Shown here: positions 1-8,888 of the stretch, piece after piece
Layout: each line of letters starts with the position of its first letter
How positions within the stretch are numbered: the stretch's first letter is position 1
From: Geodermatophilaceae bacterium
GTDB taxonomy: Bacteria; Actinomycetota; Actinomycetes; Mycobacteriales; Geodermatophilaceae
Assembly (NCBI GenBank): GCA_013811975.1
Contig: JACCUF010000441.1
Coordinates: 1 to 19,322 of the forward strand
Length of the DNA stretch: 19,322 nt
Direction: 5' to 3'
Made by a program: the position numbers and the translations under genes
Notes under the pieces: generated by a model
What the model saw: only the letters and a program-made list of their open reading frames with translations
Told to the model about the DNA's origin: nothing
The model's database searches: none

Positions 1-929
1 ACGACCCGCCCCTGGTCCAGGGAGCCGTACCGGGGGTTGATGTCTATGTCGAGGCCGGAGACGAACTCGGTCACGATGGGACCGACCGCCGCATCTACAC
101 CGCTGGCAGCCTCGGTCCGGATCTCGCTCCGGACCTCTTCGAACGACGGCACCTCGAGAGAGGCTACGTAGCCCACCACGATGCCCCCGGTGTCAGGGAT
201 CGCCACGGTGAAGCCCTGACCGGCCGCGGTCTGCGCGACACTGGGCAACAGCGGGCCAGGTACGTCGGTCAGCGGGGCCCTGCGCAGCGTCGGTTGGGTG
301 TTCGGACCGGCGTAGGTGGCGGCCAGGTCGTCGTAGGAGGCCGGGTCGGCCAGCACGGTGGCAAGAGTCGTGTCAGCGGTCTCCTGATCGGGCACCGTGA
401 TGAAGCCAAGTTCGATCATGGAGAGCTGGTCCTTGATCTCCTCGTATCGCTGCCGGAGCGCCGGCTCCTGGGTCGGGCCGTCCAAGCCCTCCTCGGCCGC
501 GATGGCCGCCCGGATGAGCGCCTGGCGGACGTTCTCCCGTACGTCGAGTTCGGAGAGCATCTGCTCGGCCGCCAACTGGGCGAACACATCCTCACCGCCC
601 TGCGGGCCGTCGCCGGAGAGGAGTTCATCGAGCTTGTCCTGGACCTGACGGTCGGTGACTTCCACGCCGTAGTCGGCACTGAGAATGCGGTAGATGCTCT
701 GCTGCACCAGCTGACTGAGCACCAGGCGCTGATAATCAGCGTCGCCGGGCTCGACCACGGCGGCGATGTTCTCGTCCGCCAACCGCTGGTCGACGGCGGC
801 GGCAAGCTCATCTGTCGAGATCGTGAGGTTCTCGACGTAGGCGGCGACCGCGGGCTCGGTTCGGCACCCGGCGAGGGCGGCGACGACAAGAACTGTCACG
901 ACAGGCAGGATCAGGGAGAGGCGACGCAC
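1..929 (-). CDS. SurA-like lipoprotein with N-terminal chaperone domain and degenerate parvulin domain (3' end outside window)
   Basis: The frame reads open from a GTG at 927-929 to the left edge, at least 309 residues, with no stop in the window. It begins with Met-Arg-Arg, a hydrophobic stretch and the lipobox LAGC, so Cys22 should be the lipidated first residue of a membrane-anchored extracytoplasmic protein. Residues about 30-175 are helical and resemble the SurA N-terminal chaperone domain. Residues about 175-275 follow a parvulin rotamase layout (a strand with ELGFITV, then YDDLAATY, then GFTVAIPDTGGIVVGYV) but lack the usual GGDLGW-type motif. The likely role is folding of exported proteins; isomerase activity is doubtful. 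The GTG start is chosen because it places the signal peptide correctly; no strong ribosome binding site precedes it. It follows mfd on the same strand after 150 bp. The family call is by sequence character only. Confidence 0.8.
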   Translation of the reverse strand, partial: MRRLSLILPVVTVLVVAALAGCRTEPAVAAYVENLTISTDELAAAVDQRLADENIAAVVEPGDADYQRLVLSQLVQQSIYRILSADYGVEVTDRQVQDKLDELLSGDGPQGGEDVFAQLAAEQMLSELDVRENVRQALIRAAIAAEEGLDGPTQEPALRQRYEEIKDQLSMIELGFITVPDQETADTTLATVLADPASYDDLAATYAGPNTQPTLRRAPLTDVPGPLLPSVAQTAAGQGFTVAIPDTGGIVVGYVASLEVPSFEEVRSEIRTEAASGVDAAVGPIVTEFVSGLDIDINPRYGSLDQGRV

Positions 930-993
930 GAGGGTCAGGTTCTCACAGGTGACTGACGGCTATCGCCGCTGAGTCCGAGTAACCGTGGCACCG

Positions 994-1012
994 GCCGACA
1001 AGAACTCTCGGC
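994..1012 (-). terminator. possible hairpin downstream of mfd
   Basis: Inverted repeat GCCGA/TCGGC with a 9-base loop, about 70 bases after the mfd stop and upstream of the lipoprotein gene. It has a five-pair stem and no T-run, so it is at best a weak terminator. The rest of the 930-1079 gap shows no clear promoter, although the lipoprotein gene may need one. Confidence 0.2.
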
Positions 1013-1079
1013 GGATTCTCACTGTCCAAAGGTCGTGAGCGCGCAACGAGCAGTGCGGCTGCACCCAGGACGCTCATGA

Positions 1080-4000
1080 TCATGTCGGCGAAGTCACCGG
1101 CGCGCCGACGAGGTCGGTCACCAACCGATGCAGCCAGTCCAACAGTGCGATTCCGCGCAGCAGCTCCTCGGGTCCAACCGGGCGGCGTAGGGACAGCACC
1201 TGCGAACCGACCTTGTAGACCGAATCGGGGGCGAGCCGGGTCAGTCGCAGCTGGGCTGAGTCGGGCAACCGGATCGGGGTGATCCGGATGACCCTTCCTT
1301 GCAGGGAGATCTCGGTTATCCCGTACGCGCGCATTGCCGCTCGGAACCGAGCGACCGCGAGTAACGCCAGGACCTCTGGTGGTGGCGGTCCGTACCGGTC
1401 GGCCAGTTCGGCCTCGACCTGCTCGGCGACGGTGTCGTCAGTGACCGCCGCCAGTTTGCGATAGGCCTCCATCCGCAGTCGTTCGCCATCGATGTAGTCG
1501 TGCGGGATGTGCGCATCGACGGGGAGGTCGACCCGCACGTCAGCGGCTTCGCTTGCGGGTGCCTCACCCTTGAAGTCCGCCACCGCCTCGCCGACCAGGC
1601 GGATGTACAGATCGAAACCGACCCCCGCAATGTGCCCGGACTGCTCGCCGCCCAAGAGGTTTCCGGCGCCACGGATCTCCAGGTCCTTCATCGCGACCGC
1701 GATCCCCGAGCCCAGGTCGGTGTTCTGGGCAATGGTGGCCAGCCGGTCGTAGGCGACCTCGGTCAAGGGTCGCTGCGGGTCGTAGGTGATGTAGGCGTAC
1801 CCCCGTTCGCGGCCGCGCCCGACCCGGCCGCGGATCTGGTGCAGTTGGGACAGGCCGAGCAGATCGGACCGCTCGATGATCAGCGTGTTCGCATTGGCGA
1901 TGTCCAGCCCGGACTCCACGATCGTCGTGGACACCAGAACGTCGAAGTCACGTTCCCAGAAGCCCACCATGGTCGCCTCGAGCTGATCCTCGCTCTGCTG
2001 TCCGTGGGCGATCGCGATCCGGGCCTCCGGGACGAGCTCCCGCAGCCGTGCGGCGGCCTTGTCGATCGACTGCACCCGATTGTGGATGTAGAACACCTGC
2101 CCGTCCCGGAGCAGTTCCCGCCGTACGGCCGCGGCCACCTGGCGCGGTTCGTGCGCGCCGACGTAGGTCAGGACCGGATGGCGCTCCTCCGGCGGTGTGG
2201 CGATCGTCGACATCTCCCGGATTCCGGTCAGGCTCATCTCCAGCGTTCGCGGAATGGGGGTGGCCGACAGGGTCAGCACGTCGACGGCTGCGCGCAGAGT
2301 CTTCAGGTACTCCTTGGCCTCGACCCCGAAGCGCTGCTCCTCGTCGACGATCACCAGCCCGAGGTCGCGGAACTTCGTGCTTGGCTGCAGCAGCCGGTGC
2401 GTCCCGATCACGATGTCGACGTTGCCCGCGGCCAGCTTGGCAAGGGTGTCAGCCTGCTGAGCCGCGGAGTTGAAACGGCTGACCATCGCCACAGTCACCG
2501 GGAATTGCGCCATCCGCTCCGAGAAGGTAGTGAAGTGCTGCTGGGCGAGAAGCGTGGTCGGCACCAGGATCGCCACCTGCTTGCCGTCCTGTGCCGCCTT
2601 GAACGCCGCCCGTACGGCGATCTCGGTCTTGCCATAGCCCACGTCGCCACAGATGACCCGATCCATCGGGATCGGCTTTTCCATGTCGGCCTTGACCTCG
2701 TCGATGGCCGCGAGCTGGTCAGGTGTCTCGACGTAGGGGAAGGCGTCCTCGAGTTCGTGCTGCCAGGCGGTGTCCGGGCCGAACGCGTACCCCGGAGTCG
2801 ACATCCGCGCGGCGTAGAGACGGATCAGCTCGGCGGCGATCTGCTTGACCGCCTTGCGGGCCCGCCCCTTGGTCTTGGCCCAGTCCGAGCCGCCGAGCTT
2901 GCTCAGCGCAGGGGACTCGCCCCCGACATACCGGGTCAGCAGCTCCAGGGCATCAGTTGGTACGAACAGTCGATCGTTGGCCTGGCCGCGCCGCGACGGC
3001 GCGTACTCCAGGATGAGGTACTCCCGCTCGCCACCGTTGATCGTGCGCCGAATCATCTCGAGGTACCGGCCGATTCCGTGCTGGTCATGGACGACGAAGT
3101 CGCCGGGCTGCAGCTGAAGAAGGTCAATGGTGTTTCGCCGTCGAGAGGGCAGCCGGCGCATCTCCTTGGTCGAGGTCCCCCGCTGCCCGGTCAGATCGCT
3201 CTGGGTGGTCAGCGCCAGCTTGAGTTGCGGCGACCGGAACCCTTCCTCGATCTCGGCTTGGGCGATGTAGACCACGCCTGGGCTGAGTTCGGCCGGCAAC
3301 TCCGGCGCGATCGAGACCGCAAGACCGGCGGCGGTGAGCTGCTCGGCCGCGCGCTGGGCCGGCCCCGGGCCGGCAAAGGCCAGGACGACCCGCCACCGGT
3401 CGCGCGCCAGCTCGGCGGTATCGCGCAGTGCTGTCTCCAAGTCCCCGCGGTATCGGATCGCCGGACTCGCCCGGAGCACCAGCGGGTGCTCGGTGTGGTG
3501 GTCACTGGCCAACTCGTCACTGACATCGAGGGCGCCGACCGTGGACCAGAGCAGGCCGCGGCCGATGGCCTCCCGGCGGGTCTCCTCCAACGATCGCAGC
3601 GCCGAGCCGCTCAGATCCAGTGGAGCCTTCGCTCCCACGGCCGCGCCGGACCAGGATGCGTCGAGGAATTCCTGCGAGGTACGGACGAGGTCGCTGGCCC
3701 GTGCGCTGACCCGCTCCGGTTCGCAAACCAGAACGTGGGCGCCGTCGGGCAGCAACGCCGTCAACGCGACCATCGGGCCGTTGACCAAGAGCGGGGTGAG
3801 CGCCTCCATCCCCTCGATCGCGCGTCCGTCTGCGACGGCGTCGAGCATCTCGCTGAGGTCGGGATAGTCCGCAGCCAACTCACCAGCGCGTCGTCGTACG
3901 TCGTCGTTGAGCACCAGTTCCCGGCACGGCGGCGCGATCAACTGCTCGACCTTGGTGTCGATGGATCGCTGATCACTGGCCGAGAACGGTCGCAGCTCCT

Positions 4001-4625
4001 CGACCTCGTCGCCCCAGAACTCGACCCGGATCGGGTGTTCCTCGGTAGGCGGGAAGACATCCAGAAGACCGCCACGTACGGCGAACTCGCCGCGCCGCTC
4101 GACCAATTCGACCCGGGTGTAGGCGGCATCGACCAGGCGGCGCACCACGGTATCGAGTTCGATGCTCTGCCCGGCGATCAGCTCAACCGGTTCCAGATCG
4201 GCCAGTCCCGGCGCCATCGGCTGCAGAAGGCTGCGGGCCGGGGCCACGATCACCCGCAGCGGGTCGTGCGGCGCTGGATGGACGAGTCTGCGCAGAACCG
4301 CCAGTCGGCGACCGACCGTGTCAGCGCGTGGTGAGAGCCGTTCGTGCGGCAGCGTCTCCCAGGCCGGGAAGACCTCGACCTGGCGATCGCGCAGTAGACA
4401 GCGCAGGCCGGCGGCCAGGTCGTCTGCCTGCCTGGACGTGGCGGTCACCGCGAGCACCGCTCGATTCGCACCGCCACGTTCGCGTTCGCCGGCAATCGCT
4501 GCGACCACGACGGGATTCATGGCCGGGATCGTCTGGACGTCCACCCCCGTACGGCGGGCTGCCTCGGCGAGATCCCTTCCGTCGCCCTCGGCGAGCACGG
4601 CCTCGAGCAGCCCAGAAAGCGGCAC
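1080..4625 (-). CDS. mfd: transcription-repair coupling factor Mfd
   Basis: Mfd is an ATP-driven DNA translocase that removes RNA polymerase stalled at lesions and recruits UvrA. The 1181 residues match the family length. Visible domains in order: UvrB-like N-terminal module (about 30-350), RNA-polymerase interacting CarD-like domain (about 497-565, GDFVVHDQHGIGRY), then RecG-like helicase motors with Walker A GDVGYGKT (660-667), DEEQ (761-764), TLSATPIPRTL (785-795), and a second motor ending in QIRGRVGRGRERGYAY (about 930-945). The C-terminal TRCF domain follows (about 1025-1130). All motor motifs are intact. The start is a GTG at 4623-4625 preceded closely by AGGGGAG. It lies 97 bp downstream of pth on the same strand and may be read with it. 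Long open frames on the opposite strand across this gene are codon-bias shadows. Confidence 0.97.
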   Translation of the reverse strand: MPLSGLLEAVLAEGDGRDLAEAARRTGVDVQTIPAMNPVVVAAIAGERERGGANRAVLAVTATSRQADDLAAGLRCLLRDRQVEVFPAWETLPHERLSPRADTVGRRLAVLRRLVHPAPHDPLRVIVAPARSLLQPMAPGLADLEPVELIAGQSIELDTVVRRLVDAAYTRVELVERRGEFAVRGGLLDVFPPTEEHPIRVEFWGDEVEELRPFSASDQRSIDTKVEQLIAPPCRELVLNDDVRRRAGELAADYPDLSEMLDAVADGRAIEGMEALTPLLVNGPMVALTALLPDGAHVLVCEPERVSARASDLVRTSQEFLDASWSGAAVGAKAPLDLSGSALRSLEETRREAIGRGLLWSTVGALDVSDELASDHHTEHPLVLRASPAIRYRGDLETALRDTAELARDRWRVVLAFAGPGPAQRAAEQLTAAGLAVSIAPELPAELSPGVVYIAQAEIEEGFRSPQLKLALTTQSDLTGQRGTSTKEMRRLPSRRRNTIDLLQLQPGDFVVHDQHGIGRYLEMIRRTINGGEREYLILEYAPSRRGQANDRLFVPTDALELLTRYVGGESPALSKLGGSDWAKTKGRARKAVKQIAAELIRLYAARMSTPGYAFGPDTAWQHELEDAFPYVETPDQLAAIDEVKADMEKPIPMDRVICGDVGYGKTEIAVRAAFKAAQDGKQVAILVPTTLLAQQHFTTFSERMAQFPVTVAMVSRFNSAAQQADTLAKLAAGNVDIVIGTHRLLQPSTKFRDLGLVIVDEEQRFGVEAKEYLKTLRAAVDVLTLSATPIPRTLEMSLTGIREMSTIATPPEERHPVLTYVGAHEPRQVAAAVRRELLRDGQVFYIHNRVQSIDKAAARLRELVPEARIAIAHGQQSEDQLEATMVGFWERDFDVLVSTTIVESGLDIANANTLIIERSDLLGLSQLHQIRGRVGRGRERGYAYITYDPQRPLTEVAYDRLATIAQNTDLGSGIAVAMKDLEIRGAGNLLGGEQSGHIAGVGFDLYIRLVGEAVADFKGEAPASEAADVRVDLPVDAHIPHDYIDGERLRMEAYRKLAAVTDDTVAEQVEAELADRYGPPPPEVLALLAVARFRAAMRAYGITEISLQGRVIRITPIRLPDSAQLRLTRLAPDSVYKVGSQVLSLRRPVGPEELLRGIALLDWLHRLVTDLVGAPVTSPT

Positions 4626-4697
4626 GTGCTCCCCTACTTCGGATTGATGTGGCGCCGCAGACGTCAGAGCACGGGCGCACGATCCAGATTAGCCGCT

Positions 4698-4710
4698 CCG
4701 GCTCTGCCGG
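4698..4710 (-). terminator. short hairpin between pth and mfd
   Basis: Perfect inverted repeat CCGGC-AGA-GCCGG, 12 bases after the pth stop codon. It is GC-only with a 3-base loop and no T-tract, so it may be a weak terminator or attenuating hairpin between pth and mfd, or chance in GC-rich DNA. A TAATCT box on the minus strand about 65 bases before mfd could be a -10 element, but no -35 is evident. Confidence 0.25.
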
Positions 4711-4722
4711 TTCATTCGGACG

Positions 4723-5367
4723 TTATGGGCGGTGCAACTCGTTCTGGGCAGCTACGACACCCCTTGTGACGATCATCGTCACGGCGCGCGCGGCATCGTC
4801 GAGGATCGCCGGAAGGTCCGTCCGTTCGGCGGCGTTGAAGTCGCGAAGGACGAAGTCTGCCGGAGATTGCCGCCCGACCGGTCGACCGATTCCGATCCGG
4901 ACGCGGACGTACTCGGGACTGCTCACCGATCGGGTGATCGAACGCAGACCGTTGTGTCCGTTGTCCCCGCCACCCTGTTTGATCCGGACGGTGCCGAACG
5001 GCAGGTCCAGTTCGTCGTGGAGCACTATCAACGACGCGGGCTCGGCCTTGTAGTAGTCGAGCAATGGCGCTACGGCCTGGCCGGACTCGTTCATGTACGT
5101 GGTCAGCGTGGCCAGGACCACCCGGGCCCCGGCCAGGCGGGTGGCCGAGCACACCACCCGGGCCAGCCGTGCGGGTCCGCGCTTGAGGACGACGTGCTCG
5201 GCCGCCGCGATGTCGGCCACCGCCATCGCCCCCACGGTGTGTCTGTGCCCTGCATAGTCCGGACCCGGATTGCCCAGGCCCACGACAACCGCGCAATCCC
5301 AGCCATCGCACACCGGATCGGGTCTGCCAGTCGTGCTCTCGAGCATGGCGTGAGCCATGGCCAGCAT
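4723..5367 (-). CDS. pth: peptidyl-tRNA hydrolase
   Basis: Pth cleaves peptidyl-tRNA dropped from stalled ribosomes and recycles the tRNA; it is cytosolic and essential in most bacteria. The 214-residue frame carries GLGNPG (Asn33), the catalytic His43 in HRHTVG, TYMNESG (Asn93), HDELDLP (Asp118) and GGGDNGHNGLRSI (Asn139). Residue 44 is Thr where the family normally has Asn (RHN). The start is uncertain: ATGs at 5367, 5358 and 5346 and a GTG further in are all in frame, and the roughly 20 residues before the core fold are not conserved. The first ATG is retained because AGGCG lies upstream at reasonable spacing. It lies 41 bp after rplY on the same strand, as in many actinobacteria, consistent with an rplY-pth operon. 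Confidence 0.95.
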   Translation of the reverse strand: MLAMAHAMLESTTGRPDPVCDGWDCAVVVGLGNPGPDYAGHRHTVGAMAVADIAAAEHVVLKRGPARLARVVCSATRLAGARVVLATLTTYMNESGQAVAPLLDYYKAEPASLIVLHDELDLPFGTVRIKQGGGDNGHNGLRSITRSVSSPEYVRVRIGIGRPVGRQSPADFVLRDFNAAERTDLPAILDDAARAVTMIVTRGVVAAQNELHRP

Positions 5368-5408
5368 CCGGATCGCCTAGTCGCCGACCCAGGACGCTGT
5401 GCCGTCGG

Positions 5409-6125
5409 CTAGCTCTCGGAGTCCTGGGAGGAACTGGATGAGGCGCCCGCCGAGCTGTCGGAGGATCCGCTGTCCTCCGCCTCGGCCGCGGCCTCGGCCT
5501 CTGCCTGGATCTCTTCGTCGGAGGCGTCGCGCTCGATGCCGACCTCGGCCTCGGCCTCTTCCAACTCAGCCTCGAGCTCTTCGGCAGTCGGTGCGGCCAG
5601 GAAGCCGACGACCAGGTTGTCCGCCTCGGTCACCAGGGTCGTGCCGGAGGGCAGGGTCACGTCGCCAGCGAAGATCGACTGCCCAACGGTCTTTCCCTCG
5701 ATCGGGACATCGAAGCCCTGCGGGATGTGCGTCGCCTCGGTCTCGACGGTGAGGGTGGTGAGCTCCTGGTTGATCACGGTCTCAGGGGCGGGATCCCCGA
5801 TCAAGTGCACCGGCACCTCGACGGTCACCTTCTCGCCGCGACGGACGAGCAGCAGGTCGATATGAGTGAATTCCGGGCGGATCGGATGCCGGGTAACGGC
5901 CTTGGGCAGGGCCAGGTGGGTCTCCCCGTCGATCGCGACGGTGAGCAGCGTGTTGGAACCACCCTTGAGCGCCTTGGAGAACTCCCGCGCCGACAGTGAC
6001 AGGTGCCGCACGTCCTCCCCGTGGCCGTACAGGACGGCGGGCACGAGTCCGGCTCGGCGGGTACGCCGTGCATAGCCCTTACCGAATTCGGTACGTGACT
6101 GCGCGGTGATGCGGACTTCGGCCAT
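5409..6125 (-). CDS. rplY: large ribosomal subunit protein bL25, CTC/TL5 family
   Basis: bL25 binds 5S rRNA in the central protuberance; the longer CTC/TL5 form is a general-stress variant. The product is 238 residues. The N-terminal 5S-binding domain spans about 1-95 (opening AEVRITAQSRTEFGKGYARR), the TL5-type beta domain about 96-190 (EVPVHLIGDPAPETVINQEL; HIPQGFDVPIEGKTVGQSI). A strongly acidic, Ser/Glu/Ala-rich tail of about 48 residues follows and is probably disordered. The frame stays open 49 codons further upstream, but the ATG at 6123-6125 has a strong GGAGG at correct spacing and coincides with the conserved N-terminus, so it is the start. pth follows after 41 bp. Confidence 0.95.
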   Translation of the reverse strand: MAEVRITAQSRTEFGKGYARRTRRAGLVPAVLYGHGEDVRHLSLSAREFSKALKGGSNTLLTVAIDGETHLALPKAVTRHPIRPEFTHIDLLLVRRGEKVTVEVPVHLIGDPAPETVINQELTTLTVETEATHIPQGFDVPIEGKTVGQSIFAGDVTLPSGTTLVTEADNLVVGFLAAPTAEELEAELEEAEAEVGIERDASDEEIQAEAEAAAEAEDSGSSDSSAGASSSSSQDSES

Positions 6126-6380
6126 GAGAGTGCCTCCGGGGCAAGATCGGGCTGCGTGACTGTGGCTGGCTGAATCGGACGTCTGTGAATGTCGAGGCGG
6201 TGCGCGTAGGTCGGATGCTTTCGCCGAGGGATGTTCCAGCGGAGTCAGACTCACAACACCGCCGTCGATCACGGAGCTGGGCCAGATAAGGCCTCGCTCC
6301 CTCGCCGGACTGCGGGCAATGATACCCGGATGGCAGATTGCGGCCGGCAGCGGCGGCGCCGGAACGTCAGTTGAGCGTCG
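6126..6380. other. 255-bp gap between prs and rplY
   Basis: No convincing gene is seen here. On the minus strand a GC-only hairpin (arms CCGGC at 6344-6348 and GCCGG at 6358-6362) begins 18-37 bases beyond the prs coding end and could end the glmU-prs transcript. A TATCAT box at 6319-6324 fits a -10 for rplY but lacks a recognisable -35. In mycobacteria a lipoprotein gene (lpqT) sits between prs and rplY; nothing like it is present. Confidence 0.4.
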
Positions 6381-7361
6381 TCAGCTGTCGCCGTCGAAGA
6401 GACTGGTGACCGAGCCATCTTCGAAGACTTCCCTGATCGCTAATGCCAGCAGGGGAGCAATGGACAACACGGTGAGCTTGTCGAAGCGACGCTGCTCGGG
6501 AATCGGAAGCGTGTTGGTGACCACGACCTCGCTGACCCGGCTCTCCTTCAGTCGATCCACGGCCGGCCCGGACAGGACACCGTGGGTCACCGCGACCGTC
6601 ACCTCGACAGCACCGGCTTCGAAGAGCGCATCCGCGGCTTTGGTGATCGTCCCTCCGGTGTCGATCATGTCGTCGACGACCACACAGTGCCGCCCCGCGA
6701 CGTCACCGACTACACGGTTCGCGACGACGTCGTTGGGCCGAGTGATGTCCCGGGTCTTGTGGATGAAGGCCAGCGGAACGCCGCCGAGGCGCTCGGTCCA
6801 GCGTTCGGCGACGCGAACCCTGCCGGAGTCCGGCGAGACCACGGTGATGTCCTTGCCCTGCCACCGCTTTCGCACATGATCGACGAGTAGGGACAGGGCG
6901 AACAGGTGGTCCACCGGTCCGTCGAAGAAGCCTTGGATCTGTGCGGTGTGCAGGTCGACGACCATCAACCGATCGGCGCCGGCCGCGTGGAACATGTCTG
7001 CCACCAAACGCGCGGAGATCGGTTCACGTCCACGGTGCTTCTTGTCCTGGCGGGCGTACGGGAAGAACGGCGCCACCACGGTGATCCGCTTCGCCGAGGC
7101 ACGCTTGGCGGCGTCGACCATGATCAGCTGCTCCATCAGCCAGGTGTTGATCGGAGCGGTATGGCTCTGGATGATGAACGCGTCGCTACCCCGTACGGAG
7201 TCGTCGAAACGGACGTACAACTCGCCGTTGGCGAACTCGTAGCTCGTGACCGGCGTCGGAGTAACGCCGAGCCGATCGGCGATGTCGATGGCCAACTCGG
7301 GATAGGCCCTGCCGGACAACAGCATCAGACTCTTGTGAGTCTGCTGGCGTATCGCGCTCAT
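6381..7361 (-). CDS. prs: ribose-phosphate pyrophosphokinase (PRPP synthetase)
   Basis: Prs transfers pyrophosphate from ATP to ribose 5-phosphate to make PRPP for purine, pyrimidine, His, Trp and NAD synthesis, and in actinobacteria also for decaprenyl-phosphoryl-arabinose. The 326 residues match class I enzymes. Visible: flexible-loop RQDKKHRGRE (104-113), DLHTAQIQGFFD with the catalytic-site His (136-147), SPDSG (176-180) and the PRPP loop DDMIDTGGT (230-238). All are intact. Its ATG overlaps the glmU stop as ATGA (7358-7361), with only a weak GAAG upstream, so translation is probably coupled to glmU. Confidence 0.97.
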   Translation of the reverse strand: MSAIRQQTHKSLMLLSGRAYPELAIDIADRLGVTPTPVTSYEFANGELYVRFDDSVRGSDAFIIQSHTAPINTWLMEQLIMVDAAKRASAKRITVVAPFFPYARQDKKHRGREPISARLVADMFHAAGADRLMVVDLHTAQIQGFFDGPVDHLFALSLLVDHVRKRWQGKDITVVSPDSGRVRVAERWTERLGGVPLAFIHKTRDITRPNDVVANRVVGDVAGRHCVVVDDMIDTGGTITKAADALFEAGAVEVTVAVTHGVLSGPAVDRLKESRVSEVVVTNTLPIPEQRRFDKLTVLSIAPLLALAIREVFEDGSVTSLFDGDS

Positions 7362-8839
7362 GATTGCTTCGGGCCGTTTGCGGCGCTGTTGCCCGGTCCG
7401 GAGTCCTGCGTCCCGGACTCTTGCGCGGCCCGAGCCGCCGCCTCGGCGGCTGGGGTACCGGGCCGGCGCAATCGCACCCAGCCTGCGATGTTGCGCTGCC
7501 GTGGCCGGGACACCCCCATGGCCCCCGGCGGTACGTCCTCGGTGATCACCGAGCCGGCCGCTGTGTAAGCCCCGTCGCCGACTGTGACCGGAGCGACGAA
7601 CATGTTGTCGGCCCCGGTGCGGGCATGGCTACCAATCGTGGTGCGGTGCTTGGTGATTCCGTCGTAGTTCACCGTTACCGTGGCCGCCCCGATGTTGGTG
7701 TGCTCGCCGATCGTGGTATCACCGACGTAGGACAGATGCGGAACCTTGCTGCCCTCCCCGACCACGGCGTTCTTGAGTTCGACAAATGCACCGGCCTTGG
7801 TGGCCCTGCCCAACGAGGTGCCGGGCCGAAGGTAGGTGAACGGGCCGACACTGGCTCCAGGTCCGATCTCGGCACCGGTGCCGTACGTACGGAAGACGAT
7901 CGCAGCTTCGCCGACAACACAGTCGGTGAGGGTGGTGTCCGGACCTAGGACTGCGCGTGGCGCGATCGAGGTACAGCCGTGCAGCTGGGTTCCGGGCAGC
8001 AGCTTCGCATCGCGACCGACCTGCACGTCGACATCGATCCAGGTCGTCACAGGGTCGACGATCGTGACGCCGGCGGCCATGTGCCGCCGGAGCACCCGCT
8101 CGTTGAGTGTGCGACCGCGGGCGGCAAGTTCGATCCGATCGTTGCAGCCCAATACATCAGTCGGGTCGGCTGCCACGTGCGCGGCGACGGTCTTCCCGTC
8201 GGAGAAGAACAGCCCCACCGCGTCGGTGAGGTACTGCTCGCCCTGCGCATTGCCCGTGCGCAGGCGATCCAGCGCCGCGGACAGCGCAAGTCCGTCGGCA
8301 ACATAGGCGCCGGCGTTGACCTCGTCGATGGACAGCTGCTCGGGATCGGCGTCGCTGTGTTCGATGATCCCGACGGGAGCCCCAGTGCTGTCGCGGAGAA
8401 TCCGGCCGAGGCCGTACGGGTTCTCGACCCGCGCGGTCAGGACCGTCATCACAGCCTCAGCGCTGCGGTGAGCGGCCAACAACTGAGTCAGCGTGTCCGG
8501 GGTGAGCAAGGGCACGTCGCCGTTGAGGACGAGCACCGGTCCAGTTCCCCGGACCTGTTGGAGGGCCAGTCGCGTCGCGTGTCCGGATCCGAGCTGTTCC
8601 TCCTGAACGACCAGCTCAGCGTCCGGAGCGATTCTGGCCAGATGCTCAGCCACCGCCTCACGCCCGGCCCCGATGACGATCAGGTGTTGCGCGGCCTGCA
8701 ACGGCACTGCGGCGGCAAGCACATGACCGAGCAGGCTGCGCCCGCCGATCTCGTGCAGAACCTTCGGGGTCGCCGATGCCATCCTGCTGCCGATCCCAGC
8801 GGCGAGGACCACAACGGCGGACAGACCCGATGAACTCAC
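7358..8839 (-). CDS. glmU: bifunctional N-acetylglucosamine-1-phosphate uridyltransferase / glucosamine-1-phosphate acetyltransferase
   Basis: GlmU performs the last two steps to UDP-GlcNAc, the peptidoglycan and arabinogalactan-linker precursor. The N-terminal nucleotidyltransferase has LAAGIGSRM (12-20), TPKVLHEIGG, LNGDVPLL and EVNAGAY. The C-terminal left-handed beta-helix has RPGTSLG, FVELKNAVVGEGSKVPHLSYVGD (catalytic-site His in PHLSY) and the NIGAATVTVNYDG segment. A low-complexity Ala/Ser/Gly tail follows. I chose the GTG at 8837-8839 because AGGGG precedes it by about seven bases and it gives 493 residues, close to the mycobacterial enzyme; an in-frame ATG at 8864-8866 would add nine residues. 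Longer frames upstream would run through the tRNA gene and are not real. The stop overlaps the prs start. Confidence 0.96.
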   Translation of the reverse strand: MSSSGLSAVVVLAAGIGSRMASATPKVLHEIGGRSLLGHVLAAAVPLQAAQHLIVIGAGREAVAEHLARIAPDAELVVQEEQLGSGHATRLALQQVRGTGPVLVLNGDVPLLTPDTLTQLLAAHRSAEAVMTVLTARVENPYGLGRILRDSTGAPVGIIEHSDADPEQLSIDEVNAGAYVADGLALSAALDRLRTGNAQGEQYLTDAVGLFFSDGKTVAAHVAADPTDVLGCNDRIELAARGRTLNERVLRRHMAAGVTIVDPVTTWIDVDVQVGRDAKLLPGTQLHGCTSIAPRAVLGPDTTLTDCVVGEAAIVFRTYGTGAEIGPGASVGPFTYLRPGTSLGRATKAGAFVELKNAVVGEGSKVPHLSYVGDTTIGEHTNIGAATVTVNYDGITKHRTTIGSHARTGADNMFVAPVTVGDGAYTAAGSVITEDVPPGAMGVSRPRQRNIAGWVRLRRPGTPAAEAAARAAQESGTQDSGPGNSAANGPKQS

Positions 8840-8888
8840 TCGCGATCCCCTCGGTCGATGTCGCATCTCACCAGCTGGTCCGGCGGTG

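Noticed and set aside
294..956. 220-codon plus-strand frame
   Set aside because: Antisense to the lipoprotein gene, whose frame has a signal peptide and lipobox.
943..1077. 44-codon ATG frame on the minus strand between mfd and the lipoprotein gene
   Set aside because: No ribosome binding site, no recognisable motif, and it may be chance in a 150-bp gap.
1500..4334. 944-codon open frame on the plus strand
   Set aside because: It lies wholly antisense to mfd; in GC-rich DNA the complementary frame of a real gene often lacks stops. The translation is Asp/Arg/Gly/Gln-rich with no domain.
5409..6272. Longer 287-residue version of bL25
   Set aside because: The extra 49 residues precede the conserved N-terminus and the strong GGAGG ribosome binding site fits the ATG at 6125.
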